From: Lewinellaceae bacterium
GTDB taxonomy: Bacteria; Bacteroidota; Bacteroidia; Chitinophagales; Saprospiraceae
DNA: 64,000 nt
Assembly: GCA_016716135.1 (NCBI GenBank)
Contig: JADJWX010000005.1
Coordinates: forward strand, 186,001-250,000
Reading direction: 5' to 3'
The translations under genes and the position numbers were made by a program. This document shows positions 34,078-45,000 of the stretch, piece after piece (within the stretch, counting starts at the first letter, position 1; the number at the start of each line of letters is the position of its first letter). The notes below the pieces were generated by a model, which had not been told where the DNA came from, did not search any database, and saw nothing but the letters and a program-made list of their open reading frames with translations.

Positions 34078-34689
34078 GGGTCATTGGGGTCATTGAGGCA
34101 GGGCAAACGCATCAAAATCGCAAGCGACCTCGGAGAGGTCAAATATTTGTAGAAAAGGATCGAACAAAACGTGATTCACGACCTCGGAGAGGTCGAATCA
34201 GTGCCGAATTATTTGGCCGTAGCACAAATTCGACCTCTCTACCGGCGAGCAAAGGCAAGTTATATTTAGGATTCCCCTTTTCGAGCGGGCAGGTTCCTCG
34301 CTGCACTCGGAATGACAAGACCACCTTATAAGAATCCGGGGGGCGAAAGATTTGGAAAAAGGGAACATTACCTCGCCCCCCAGTTTTGGCCTCAGCGTAT
34401 CCCACAATGGTTGGGCTAAAAGAAAGGAGCGACGAAATGTTGCTTTACCGAGTTTTACCGCCCTCCCTGTTTTATTTAATACGCCTTGTCATTCCGAGCG
34501 TAGCGAGGAACCTGTACAAGCGCAAGGGAGAAATGCTAAAAGCCAAATGGTTACCACAAATATTACCAATCATTGCACGCCGGTATCGAGGTCGTGAACC
34601 TGGCTCCAATGGACCAGATGCTACAAATATTTGACCTCTCCGAGGTCAGTTATAGTTTGATGCGTTTGCCCTGGGTCATTGGGGTCATT
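34078..34689. mobile_element. Non-autonomous element with nested inverted repeats and 17-base flanking direct repeats
   Basis: Outer arms 34099-34152 and 34621-34673 are inverted copies, both carrying CAGGGCAAACGCATCAAA, then GACCTCGGAGAGGTC and AAATATTTGTAG. Inside lies a second inverted pair (34290-34319 and 34485-34514) with CATTCCGAG...GAGGAACCTG, about 27 of 30 bases paired. GGGTCATTGGGGTCATT occurs at 34078-34094 and again at 34673-34689 and may be a target duplication, though the locus also has GGTCATT-type short repeats. No credible gene is inside. It fills the gap 34056-34793 between the POT transporter and DUF5682 genes. Confidence 0.6.
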
Positions 34690-34793
34690 TTTTATAATTG
34701 AAAAACAATCCCAATTTTATGGTTTTACAAATTGCTATAAATGCCCCCATTGCCCTTAATGACCGTAATGACCTGACAATAACAACAATGACC

Positions 34794-37048
34794 CTAAACC
34801 CCGGGATGCTGAAAAAACAGCTCCAGCAAAGGCCGCACCAACGCAACCCGTTCCGGATCCCATGGTTCCTGCACGTCATTTTCAGCGAAAGCTGCGGTGG
34901 ATGAGCGGCGCGCCAATTCCAGCATTTTTTCCCGTTCGGGATCGCTGAATCGACTGAACGTGCGGCGCAACACCGGCAACATTTCAGGAAACACTGCAGC
35001 ATCCAAACCACCCACCCATTCATCCAGGATCTGCCAAAGGGCAGGCTGGTGGAGCAACAACAAACCGCTGCCGTACAAAAACCCGTCGAGCCACTGCGCC
35101 GCTTCCAGCGTCAGTTGCGCCCGCGAGAGCCTGAACTGCATGGCAACTGCCGTTTCGTCGGCTGTTTTTGCTTTTTGTTCAAACAACAAGCGGCAACCTA
35201 ATCCGGCCAGGAGCGGGACTGCGTGGGTTGAAATTTGCGCCAAAGCTGCCTGCCAGGCAGCCGCAAAAGCCTCCGGACGCCACAGGTGAATACCCCGGTT
35301 GACCGCCAGCACATTCCGGAGAATTTCAGCGGCCACCGTTTCGTCGACATCCCGACAGGCCGCCGGAAGTTGAATGCAAAGGCGCGGTACAATTTGCTCA
35401 AGCAGTTGTTCGATGCCCTCCAGGTCGAGTTGGCGGGCGTTGCCATAGCGCAGTATTTCCACCAGTGGGAGCACGGTTTGAGCGAGGTCGAGACTGTCGT
35501 GCGCCAAAGCCGACACGTTGCGCAGTTTTTTTACCAGTGCGGGCAAGGCCGCACTAAGGTCGGCCTTCAATACGGTATCGAGCAGGCCCACCAGTTCGGC
35601 CAGGCGGTTGCTTCGCCGCATCTGATACACGGCCTTACGGCCGGCGGCCACTTCGACCGTGTTGCCCAGCGCTCCGGCTTCGATGAGTTGAATTTCAAAA
35701 TCGGGCAGCCACTGCAACGTCCAGTGTTCATGAAACCCGCCCTCTTTCCGGCCGCCAACCGCCTCAGGCTTGCCCCAGGGGATGTCGAGGAGCCGAAGCC
35801 GGTGTAGGAGCTTGCTTTTTTGCAAATGTGCGGCCTCGCGCAAATCAAGCTGAAGTGCCTGCGCCTCGGTTTGCAGTTTGAGGCGGGCACTGCGCACCTG
35901 CGCGTCAAAATCGGCACGCAGGGGCACCAGTGGCACAGATGGGGGCACGGCGCCCAGCACATCACCGGTCACCAGTTGCTGTTCGATCAGTTCGTAGGGT
36001 TTTTCTGCCCCTTCACAAAGCACCGTAATGGCCGCCTCACGCAGTTCTTCCACACCGGGCAGGGCGGTATGGCGCAGCGCAGCGAGGGTTTCCGCCAGGC
36101 GTACCGCTTCGATCACTTGCGAGGAAGCGGCGGCAATGTCTTTCGACCGGAGTAGCTGTGCCGCTTTTGAAAACCAGACAACATGCGGGAACGTTCGGCT
36201 GTCAATACCCGCCGGACAATCCCAAAGCATCTGGTACCAGGCAGGCGCCAGTACGCCGGCGCCGTAGCCACTTTGCGCACGCAGCCGGTCGAAAGACCAG
36301 GGTATCCAGGTCGCCTGTGTTTTGACTTTTTTCAAACCCTTCAGCAGGGTTGCATCGGCGCCGGCTTTTAGCTGTGCCGTATCGGCCAGCGCAGGCGTAT
36401 GCCAGGCTCCGCAAACGACGGATATTTTTGCAAAGCCCTCTTTTTGCGCCTTGCGCAAACACTGGCGCATGTGCGCTTCGCGCAAAAGTGTTTCGCGGGA
36501 TTCGGCAACGCCCCGGCGCGTTTTCTCCTCCCGCAAGGCGCGCATCAGGTCTGAAACCACGGCAAAGGTATCTCCCGCTTCAACCGGCCCCCGCTCAAAC
36601 ATGGCCTCCCACCAGCGTTCGGGGTCGGTGTACCCGGCAAGCCGGGCAATTTCGGTGAACGGATCAACGGGCACTTCCGGTTCGGTCCATCCCAACTGGA
36701 GTTGAACGGCGCCCTCTGCTTCGGGGCGCAAGGCAAAGGTCAGTTCCATCGGAAGGTCCATGAACCGCACCGGGATGTTGTGCCGGAGCCCAAAGCGGAT
36801 GGCTTGCCATTCCGGCGAAAACGCCGCGAAGGGGAAAAAGAAGCCTGGTGCAGGTTTTTGGGATTGTACACCAGCAAGGCCACCGGCGGTTGCATGGCCG
36901 GGTCGTTCACCAGGGGCAACATTGCCGCTCCCTCCGGTGGCCCTTCGATCAGGATCAGATCGGGTGGCGCCGCTGCCAGCGCTGCCAGCATACTCCGGGC
37001 CGAACCGGGGCCATGGTGACGAATACCGAAAAGGGAGGGTGGGTGCAT
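34794..37048 (-). pseudogene. DUF5682 family protein (one frameshift)
   Basis: The N-terminal part (from ATG 37048) reads MHPPSLFGIRHHGPGSARSM...LILIEGPPEGAAML, the conserved DUF5682 opening, resembling the TraB/ChaN-like fold. The main part, from a different frame, includes PVRFMDLPMELTFAL, ISVVCGAWHTPAL and a long helical C-terminal region. Adding one T to the run at 36835-36839 (A run on the plus strand) gives ASFFPFAAFSPEWQAIRFGL and joins the frames, total about 750 residues. I infer a one-base deletion. In other genomes DUF5682 genes usually sit with MoxR-type AAA ATPase and VWA genes; none is adjacent here. Molecular role is unknown. Confidence 0.8.
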
Positions 37049-37183
37049 GGTTTTTTATTTACTAAATTGACGACATTGGAGCATCCGGTTTTTACCAAAA
37101 GATTAACCCGGATTATCTGAAATTTGTTTGAACCCAAACGGCGGTTCCGACTGTTTTTAAACACACACTACCATCCACAAACC

Positions 37184-38563
37184 ATGGCCAAAATACAACT
37201 TGCCGCCCTTCTCCTGCTAGTGCTCTTTTGCCTGGGCAACGCTGACCACCCTGCTCCGCCCGGCACGTTTGCCATCCCTCCCAGCCCGCAACGCGCCGGC
37301 GACCCCACTGCCGGCTACGATTATTTGCTGTATGGCGACATGGTGGGTCGGGGTATTCCATTGGCGGTTTATAAAAAGGTGTCTGGCGGCGACAGCCCCG
37401 ACGACCTGGGACGCACCGGCGACAGCCAGGGTATTTCCTTCCAGTTCAATGTGGTGGAAGCCCCCAACGGTGTCAAAGTGGTTGCTCCTACCTGCCTGAA
37501 CTGCCATGCCGAAAAACTCAACGGAGCACTCGTGATCGGCTTGGGCAACAACAGTACCGATCATACCTACGACCATGCGGGCAATTTTCGCGCAGCGGAT
37601 TTTGCCGTGCAATTGCGCTTCGGAAAGCAATCGCCGGAATGGGAAGCCTACTACCCGCTGAGCCGCGGCTACAAAGCCGTGGGCCCCTACATTCAAACCA
37701 AGGTGCGGGGCCCTAATCCGGCAGATAAGATTTTTGCCGCGCTGGCTGCCCACCGCAAAGCGGACGACTTGAGCTGGCTGCCCGAAGCGCAATTCGAAGT
37801 ACCCGTGGAGGTGGTGCCCACTGATGTGCCGGCCTGGTGGCTGCTCAAGAAAAAACATGCCCTGTATTACAACGGCCTTGGCACCGGTGATTTTGCCCGG
37901 CTCTCCTCCGCTTCCGGTATGCTGGTAATGGCCGACAGTGCTGAGGCCCGCCGGATCGACGAGCGAATGGTCGATCTGATCGCCTGGATTCGCACGATTG
38001 AGCCACCGGCCTATCCTTTCCCGGTCGACGCGACACTGGCTGCGCAGGGAAAACTACTTTTTGAAAAAACCTGCAAAAAATGCCACGGCAGCTACGGCGA
38101 CGACGCGTCGTACCCCAACCTGGTGGTCAAACTCGACATTGTGGGCACCGACAGCCTGTTGGCACAAGCCTACCGCCAGTACCCGGAATACACCGAGTGG
38201 TACAACCGCAGCTGGTATGCGCAAGAGCCGTACGGCGCAACACTTCAGCCTACCTGGGGCTACATAGCCCCGCCGCTCGACGGCGTTTGGGCCACAGCGC
38301 CGTACCTGCACAACGGTTCGGTACCCACCATCGACGATCTGCTCAACAGCCCACAGCGGCCTGTTTACTGGAAACGCTCTTTTGACAACAGCGACTACAA
38401 CCCTGAAAAACTGGGCTGGCGGTACAGCGCCGAAACCGGAAAAACCGACAGCAAAACCTACGACACTACCCTCCCGGGCTATGGAAACGGTGGCCACACC
38501 TTCGGCGACAAACTGACTACGGAGGAACGAAAAGCCGTGCTGGAGTATTTGAAAACACTCTGA
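37184..38563 (+). CDS. Secreted di-heme c-type cytochrome (RoxA/cytochrome c peroxidase-like)
   Basis: From ATG 37184 the protein has 459 residues and a signal peptide (MAKIQLAALLLLVLFCLGNA). Two heme c sites are present: CLNCH (C104-H108) and CKKCH (C297-H301). The segment IAPPLDGVWATAPYLHNGSV followed by PTIDDLLNS is characteristic of the RoxA-like branch of di-heme cytochromes. It lies in the periplasm or outside the cell and may act as an oxygenase, peroxidase or electron carrier. The final GHTFGDKLTTEERKAVLEYL is the usual C-terminal helix. The frame opens at 37124 but without a signal sequence. It converges on trkH with 6 bases between stops. Confidence 0.85.
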   Translation: MAKIQLAALLLLVLFCLGNADHPAPPGTFAIPPSPQRAGDPTAGYDYLLYGDMVGRGIPLAVYKKVSGGDSPDDLGRTGDSQGISFQFNVVEAPNGVKVVAPTCLNCHAEKLNGALVIGLGNNSTDHTYDHAGNFRAADFAVQLRFGKQSPEWEAYYPLSRGYKAVGPYIQTKVRGPNPADKIFAALAAHRKADDLSWLPEAQFEVPVEVVPTDVPAWWLLKKKHALYYNGLGTGDFARLSSASGMLVMADSAEARRIDERMVDLIAWIRTIEPPAYPFPVDATLAAQGKLLFEKTCKKCHGSYGDDASYPNLVVKLDIVGTDSLLAQAYRQYPEYTEWYNRSWYAQEPYGATLQPTWGYIAPPLDGVWATAPYLHNGSVPTIDDLLNSPQRPVYWKRSFDNSDYNPEKLGWRYSAETGKTDSKTYDTTLPGYGNGGHTFGDKLTTEERKAVLEYLKTL

Positions 38564-38569
38564 GCCCGA

Positions 38570-40033
38570 TCAGTGCGTCCGCCAGAAATACGGCATAAAG
38601 AGGATCAGAATGGAAAACAGCTCCAGGCGGCCGAGCAGCATCAGCACGGAGAGCACCCATTTGCCGGCGTCCGGAATTTTGGAAAAATTATCGAGCGGCC
38701 CTACCTGACCGATACCGGGCCCTACGTTGCCCAGGCAGGTAGCTACCGAACCGATGGCCGTGAGCAGCGGATCTTTGAAATCGGCCAGGATGACCGTCAT
38801 GACCAGGGAACCGATCAGGAACAGGATCATGTAGATCAACAGAAAAACAAGGATGTGGGTCAGGATGCGCGGCGCTACCAATTGGCGGTCAATTTTGATG
38901 CGAATAAGCGCTTTGGCGTGCAACAGGCGTTTGAACTCCAGGAAGGAGTTGGTAAAAAACACCAGGTGCCGGATGATCTTGATACCACCACTGGTAGAAC
39001 CGGCGCAGGCGCCGACAAAGAGCAGGATAAAGAAAAACAGGGTAAGCGCCGGGGTCCAGGCCGTATAGTCTGCCGTCACAAAACCGGTAGTCGTAATAAT
39101 CGAAATGATTTGAAAGGCCGAATCGCGGAACGCCCGTTCCAAAGGCAAGTCGGTTTTGCCATAAACCACAGCCGTAACCAGAGCGATCAGGATACTGACC
39201 AGAAGCACGTAGGCTTTAAACTCGTCGCTTCGCCACACTTTTTTGAACCGGCGGGTCAGGCCGTAGTAGATCACCGTGTAGTTCACCCCGGCAATAAACA
39301 TGAACAGCATGATCAGGTACTCAATAGCTGGCGCCTGGTAGTATGCGATACTGGCATTTTTGGTTGAAAAACCGCCGGTAGCCATTGTCGTGAAACTGTG
39401 ATTGACGGCATCGTAAAGCGTCATACCGTTGAGGAAAAGCAGCAGGCAAAGTACAGCCGTAAGCCCCACATAGATCAGCCAGAGCCGTTTGGCGGTTTCT
39501 TTGATCCGGGGATGGATTTTATCGGAAGTAGGTCCGGGCGCCTCGGCCACAAACAGCTCGACACCACCGATACCGAGCAGCGGGAAAATGGCGACCGTGA
39601 GCACAATAATTCCCATGCCGCCGATCCATTGCGTCAGGCTGCGCCAAAACAACACCCCCTTGGGTACGGCTTCAATATCGTTGATGACCGATGCTCCGGT
39701 AGTCGTCAGCCCCGATACACTTTCAAAAAAAGCATCGGCTATGTCCGGCATAGTACCGCTGAACAAATAAGGCAGGGTGCTCACAAACGAAACGGCAAAC
39801 CACCCGACTGCCACAATCAGATATCCCTCCCGTTTGGCGATATTGTTTTTGCGCCTGGCTTTTTTCCAGTACAACAAGCGCCCCACAACAACGGTGATCA
39901 GGGCCGACCAAAACAAGGGAAGCACATCGCCACTGTCAAAATGATAACACACCGGGATAGTCAGCAGCATAAAGCCGCCAATACCGATCAGTATGGCGCC
40001 GACTACGCTGGATACTATCCCAAAGTTTATCAT
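38570..40033 (-). CDS. trkH: Trk-type potassium uptake protein, membrane subunit
   Basis: A 487-residue protein with four pore repeats: ADAFFESVSGLTTTGASVIN, AVNHSFTTMATGGFSTKNAS, FQIISIITTTGFVTADYTAW and AIGSVATCLGNVGPGIG. The TTTG-like filter residues in each are as expected for TrkH/KtrB proteins. SLTQWIGGMGIIVLTVAIFP and CAGSTSGGIKIIRHLVF are also typical. It moves K+ into the cell and is controlled by the TrkA subunit, whose gene lies 41 bases upstream. Length and motifs are complete. The stop is 6 bases from the convergent cytochrome gene. Confidence 0.95.
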   Translation of the reverse strand: MINFGIVSSVVGAILIGIGGFMLLTIPVCYHFDSGDVLPLFWSALITVVVGRLLYWKKARRKNNIAKREGYLIVAVGWFAVSFVSTLPYLFSGTMPDIADAFFESVSGLTTTGASVINDIEAVPKGVLFWRSLTQWIGGMGIIVLTVAIFPLLGIGGVELFVAEAPGPTSDKIHPRIKETAKRLWLIYVGLTAVLCLLLFLNGMTLYDAVNHSFTTMATGGFSTKNASIAYYQAPAIEYLIMLFMFIAGVNYTVIYYGLTRRFKKVWRSDEFKAYVLLVSILIALVTAVVYGKTDLPLERAFRDSAFQIISIITTTGFVTADYTAWTPALTLFFFILLFVGACAGSTSGGIKIIRHLVFFTNSFLEFKRLLHAKALIRIKIDRQLVAPRILTHILVFLLIYMILFLIGSLVMTVILADFKDPLLTAIGSVATCLGNVGPGIGQVGPLDNFSKIPDAGKWVLSVLMLLGRLELFSILILFMPYFWRTH

Positions 40034-40074
40034 GTTGAAGTTGGCAGTTGTTATGTTTGAAGGTCCGCGTCGGG

Positions 40075-41415
40075 TTATTTGAAAATCTCCTCCACTTTAT
40101 GGATGGCTTCCGGCAAGGCAAATACGATAACCTTGTCGTTGATTTCGAACTGAAAATCGCCGGCCGGAATATACGCCTGCTCACCGCGCACCACCCCGGC
40201 TATGACCGATTTTTTAGGCATGTGTAATTCCTGGATCGAGTGGGTGAGCAGGCGGTTGCGCTTGTGCACCACGAATTCGATCATTTCCGCATCTACGCCG
40301 TGAAGGCTGGCAATCGCTTCGACCTGACCCTTGCGCACATAGCGGAAAATTTCGTTGGCGGCAATCAGTTTTTTATTGATGATCGTATCCACGCCGATAT
40401 TTTGGGAAATATGCGTGTAGTTTACATTGTCGACCATGGCAATGGTTTTGTACACGCCCATTTCATCGGCCATCAAACTGGTGATGATGTTGGTTTCGGA
40501 GTTGGGGGTGAGGGCCAGAAATGCGTCCATTTTGTCGAGCCCTTCTTCCTTCAACAGGTCCACGTTGCTGGGGTCGCCGATAACGATCAGGGTATTGTGC
40601 AGGCTTTCCAAAAATTGCTTCCCGGCCTCTTTTTCGCTCATTACGACCGTTACGGCATAATCGTTTTCGATAAGTTGAGCCGTGCGTAGGGCAATGGCTG
40701 TGCTCCCGATGATCATCACGCGTTTGATGGGGCGGAACTGGTTGCCGGCCAGGTTCATGGCGCCGTCCACAAAGCGGCTTTTAGCCACCAGGTAGAGGTA
40801 GTCGCCGCCGCGCAGCACCGTGTTTTTATCCGGGATAATAGTTTCCTGGCCGCGCAGGATGGCAATACTTTTAAAATCAAAATCGGGGTTGAGCGCGTCA
40901 ATTTCCGAAATGGTTTTATTGATCAGCGGGCAAGTGGTACCGGCTTTGAAGCCAACCACCGAAATTTTCCCTTTTTCAAATTCAAACACATCGGTGAATG
41001 AGCCGCGCTGCAGCAGGCGTTTGATTTCCTGGGCGGCCAGTATTTGCGGGGAGATCAGAATATCCACGCCCAGTTTTTGAAAAACTTCTTTCTGAGCATC
41101 CTCGAGGTATTCGGGGTTGCTGACGCGCGCAATTGTTTTTTTGGCGCCCATCTGCTTGGCCAGAATGGCGACCAGCAGGTTGGTCTTTTCCGAGGTGGTT
41201 ACGGCAAGGAACAATTTGACTTTTTCGATGTTGGCCTGCTCCAGTATTTCGGTGGATGCAGCATCGCCACGGATGGTCATCACATCCAGGTGCGTGGCGG
41301 CGTGGCTCAAGACATCCTCATCGGTATCGATCAGGGTGATATCCTGATCTTCATTGGCCAGCAGTGCGGCCAGGTGAAAACCGACAGCGCCGGCGCCTGC
41401 AATAACAATTTTCAT
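40075..41415 (-). CDS. trkA: Trk system potassium transporter, NAD-binding regulatory subunit
   Basis: The 446 residues form two RCK halves. Each has a Rossmann domain: MKIVIAGAGAVGFHLAALLA with acidic D(30) after the second strand, and VMIIGSTAIALRTAQLIE. Each is followed by a TrkA-C domain (about 140-220 and 365-446). MTIRGDAASTEILEQANIEK is the conserved TrkA loop. The first domain should bind NAD(H); the second lacks the full GxGxxG. The protein sits on the cytoplasmic side of TrkH and gates it. trkH follows after 41 bases, and a small membrane protein gene lies 34 bases upstream; all three are probably co-transcribed. Confidence 0.95.
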   Translation of the reverse strand: MKIVIAGAGAVGFHLAALLANEDQDITLIDTDEDVLSHAATHLDVMTIRGDAASTEILEQANIEKVKLFLAVTTSEKTNLLVAILAKQMGAKKTIARVSNPEYLEDAQKEVFQKLGVDILISPQILAAQEIKRLLQRGSFTDVFEFEKGKISVVGFKAGTTCPLINKTISEIDALNPDFDFKSIAILRGQETIIPDKNTVLRGGDYLYLVAKSRFVDGAMNLAGNQFRPIKRVMIIGSTAIALRTAQLIENDYAVTVVMSEKEAGKQFLESLHNTLIVIGDPSNVDLLKEEGLDKMDAFLALTPNSETNIITSLMADEMGVYKTIAMVDNVNYTHISQNIGVDTIINKKLIAANEIFRYVRKGQVEAIASLHGVDAEMIEFVVHKRNRLLTHSIQELHMPKKSVIAGVVRGEQAYIPAGDFQFEINDKVIVFALPEAIHKVEEIFK

Positions 41416-41449
41416 GGGGCAAAAGTAATCTACTCCCGGATTAATTCGG

Positions 41450-41761
41450 CTACCTCATTCCTGGGCTCCGGCGTGTTTTCCGGATTTCCAGCTCCAGGTG
41501 GAGGATTTTGGCAAGCCGGCGGAGGAGCAGAAAAAATCCAATTGCCGCTACCGGGAGCAGGATCGCCCAGTTGGAGTGCAGAAATACCCACAGCGCCTCC
41601 GCAGGATCGGTTGTGGAAATATGCGAACCCGTTCCCGATTGGGTAAGATGGGGGAAAATATTGCCGGACAATCCATCGCACAAGTAAAACAACAAGGATG
41701 CCAGCGCCGGCGCGGAACTAAGGCCGGCTACAACCAGTACAATTATCAGGGAACGTTTCAT
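41450..41761 (-). CDS. Small membrane protein upstream of trkA
   Basis: The 103-residue product has an N-terminal hydrophobic segment (MKRSLIIVLVVAGLSSAPAL, signal peptide or helix) and a second helix (about 60-80, NWAILLPVAAIGFFLLLRRL). A basic cytoplasmic tail (LEIRKTRRSPGMR) follows. The loop between helices has GTGSHISTTDPAEALW. I do not recognise a family. It is 34 bases upstream of trkA on the same strand and could be a transporter accessory protein, but that is guilt by association. Codon use is similar to the neighbours, so the gene is likely real. Confidence 0.55.
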   Translation of the reverse strand: MKRSLIIVLVVAGLSSAPALASLLFYLCDGLSGNIFPHLTQSGTGSHISTTDPAEALWVFLHSNWAILLPVAAIGFFLLLRRLAKILHLELEIRKTRRSPGMR

Positions 41762-41958
41762 GGCAAATACATTTTCGCAAACCGTTTTGGCGGGAGGGTA
41801 TTGCGCAGTATTAATCGTGCTTTACGTAAAACATTACCAGCAGGCGCCTGTAATTTTCAAGAAATACCGGCGTATAGGTATAGACGGGCTGTTTGCCTGA
41901 AATCTCAACAGCGCGTTATTTTCATCAAACAGCAGCGTAAAGCCCGGTGCTTGTTATT

Positions 41959-41990
41959 TTGCCGGCAGGTTTAGTTTCCGCTACTTTTGA
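41959..41990 (+). promoter_or_regulatory. Consensus promoter of the double-caspase gene
   Basis: TTTG (41959-41962), a 20-base spacer and TACTTTTG (41983-41990) fit the Bacteroidota consensus. The -7 box ends 12 bases before ATG 42003, so the leader would be only a few bases long. Confidence 0.65.
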
Positions 41991-42002
41991 AAAAAATCAA
42001 CC

Positions 42003-45000
42003 ATGAAAACAACGCTCGCGCTCCTGTTTATGCTGACCGCCGTTTTGCTTGCCGGTCAACCTGCATCCCTGCACGATCGACCCCATTTTTATGGGCTGAT
42101 CATTGGGGCATCCGATTATAAAGACGGAAGATTTGATTTACAATATTGCGCTTCAGACGCCGTACGACTCGCCGCCAACTTGCAAGGCTGTGCCGGGCCG
42201 GCGTATGGCGAAACGAATACCCACATAAGCCTGCTTTCGACAGACGCCGACCGGCAGTCGGTGAATTGGCCGAGTAAAGAAAATATTGAGTCCGCATTTC
42301 GGGATGTCGCCACTAAAATCCGCCCGGATGATGTTTTTTTTCTTTTTTTTAGCGGCCATGGTGCCGGTACTCGCCAAAGCCAGCCAACGCAGTTTTATTT
42401 CCTGTTACCCGATTTTCCTGATATCCAGGCTTTTTCAGAAGAGCCGGCTATGCGTGCTGCGCAGGCGCCGTTTACTATGTCGTCAGCTGACTTGTTCGGA
42501 TGGCTGGGAGCCATCGGTACCAACAAAAAAGTTGTCGTCAATGATTGCGCTTTCGCCGGGCAAATGATCGTCGATTACGAAAAAAAAGACAGGAACACTG
42601 CTGCTGAAGCAAATGCATATCCGGGAATGTATATGCTTGCCGGCGCCCAACCGAATAACTCAACTTACGAGGCCCGTCAATTTGGCGGCGGCCTGATGAC
42701 CTATTGTTTCAACGCAGTACTTTCCGGTAAATCGCTCATTGGCAACACAATTATTTGTGCTTTCGAGTCAAAACCGGAACAGCGCATAGATATTAATACC
42801 GCTTTGCACTACACCTATCTGCTTACTCAGGAGGTCAGTGCCGAGGTCAACGTTTTGCAGGTGCCGATGATCTATTTGTCGCCATCGAGTGAAAGTTTTG
42901 ACCTGGGTTTTGTCAATGATACCATCCAGTTAGCCGGCCGATCGGATGAAAATTTTGTGGAAAGGTATCTGAACGTAAACCTGCTGCAAGAGTCCGGACC
43001 GAGGGTAAAGCCTACCGGCCGGCCCTTAAATCTGATCATCCCCAATGGCCATTCCCGGTCAATATCGACTTTTGATTATTCGCCCGACAGCCTGTATCTG
43101 CTGACCGGCAGTGTGGACAAAACGGCGCGTTTGTGGGATACTGCCCGAAATGAAATCGTGGTTTACCGCGGCCATACCGGGGCAATCGAGGAAGTCGCGT
43201 TTGCCGGTGGAGGGCAGTGGGTGCTGACCCGGAGTTCGGATGGTACCGTCAAATTATGGACCCGGGAAGGGCGCGAAATTGTGTCGCTGGACAAGGTCAA
43301 CGATATGGCAGTTACCCGTGACGGCCGGTTTTTCCTGACCTCCGGCAATACGAATAATTCCACCCTTCGCGATCTGGAAGGCAAGCCGGTGGGTGCGCCC
43401 TTTCAGCACCCCAGCATTGTTACAAAAGTGGCTGTTTCCGGCGATGGGAACCGGTTTTTGACTTATGGCCTCGACAATAAGGCCATGCTTTGGGACAGGA
43501 ATGGCGAACTGCTTACAGCCCTGAAAATGAGTGCAGTGCTTCGTGCTGATGAACAGTTTTACCTTTCCAAAGCGGGTAATTTCATCTTTTGTGGAACCGT
43601 GTATGGGCCGGACCAGTACGATGGTCAATGCTGGAATAGTGCCGGGGAAGTAGTTGTTCCGGAGGCGCCCAAAATCGGACTGGAGGATCTAAAAAGAAGA
43701 TCCCGGTCATTACCATTTATAGGTGAAACCACCTTGAAAATAGATTCCACAATATTTGAAATAAAGCAAACTTCAGCGGGCCCGATAAAAATTGATTTAA
43801 GCAAAGAAACCGGCTTGACGCCAAATACGGGTTCCGGCTCCACGCAAACCATTTGTTTTTCGCCGAATGGCGGAAACCCGGCCTTGATCAGCCTCGATAA
43901 CACCGGCTTTTTGTGGGATCTGAGCACCAATACCCGGACTCCGCTTGCCGGAAGCAAAGCGAATATCGTTTCTACGGATGCTGCACCGGATGGGCGCACG
44001 TTTCTCACGGCAGCGGAGAACGGCGGTATTACCCTTTGGAATATCGAAGGCCAACCCATCGATTCGTTTCGTGTAGCTGGAGAAATCCAGAAAATACGCT
44101 TTTCGCCGGACGGGCGCCACATACTTGCCGTTGGCGAGGAGCGGGTCTCCCAATTGACCCTGGAAGGCCAAACGGTTCAATCATTTGGGCTGGGCGGTGA
44201 TTGGGTTTTTGATGCCGCCGTTATCCCTGACGGCACATCCATACTTGTGGGCGGGGTGTACGAGGCGATCGTTCAGGCAGGGGTGGAGAGGACCAGACTA
44301 TTCGGTTGGGAGGAGGATTCGATACCTTCGGAACAAATTGGTTTTGGCGCCGTGGCTGTTTCTCCGGACGGCACTGATTTTTTGACGACCAACGGTGTAC
44401 AAGGCACCGCCAGGCTTTCCGGTTTTCCGGACCCGGTTTTGAAAATAAAACGGCCTTTTTCGCAAGCTGCTTTTTCCACAGATGGGCAATACATTTTGCT
44501 GGGCAGCGGAAATCTGAATTTGCCCCGGCGCGAGCAGGATATCGTACAACCCGGCGTTGGGTATCTGCTGAGCCGGAATGGCCGGCTCCTGCACAGGCTC
44601 AAAGGGCATACCGAGCCCATAACAGCCCTGGGTTTTCATCCGAATCGCCGGCATGTGTATACGGTGAGTTCCGACGGAACCATAAAATTCTGGGATATGC
44701 AAAGCGGGGAAGAAGTCGGCACCTATATCCAGTTGAATGCAAACGATTGGGTGGTCACGTCGCCCTCCGGCCTCTTCGACGCTTCGCCGGGCGCCATGCG
44801 TTCCATGTATTTTGTGTTCGGGCTTGAAATTATTGAACTGGAACAATTCAAAGAGCGCTACTACGAACCCGGCCTGCTGGCCAAAATTTTGGGAACTATT
44901 CCGGGCGGCCTGCGCCCCGTAGATGCAATGGGCGACTTGGGGCTCTACCCGAATATTCGCACCGCTTCCATTGAAAAAGATCGCCTAAAGGTTCAGCTGG

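Noticed and set aside
34139..34634. Several 70-90 codon frames on both strands
   Set aside because: They lie inside the palindromic element, follow its repeats and show no protein-like features.
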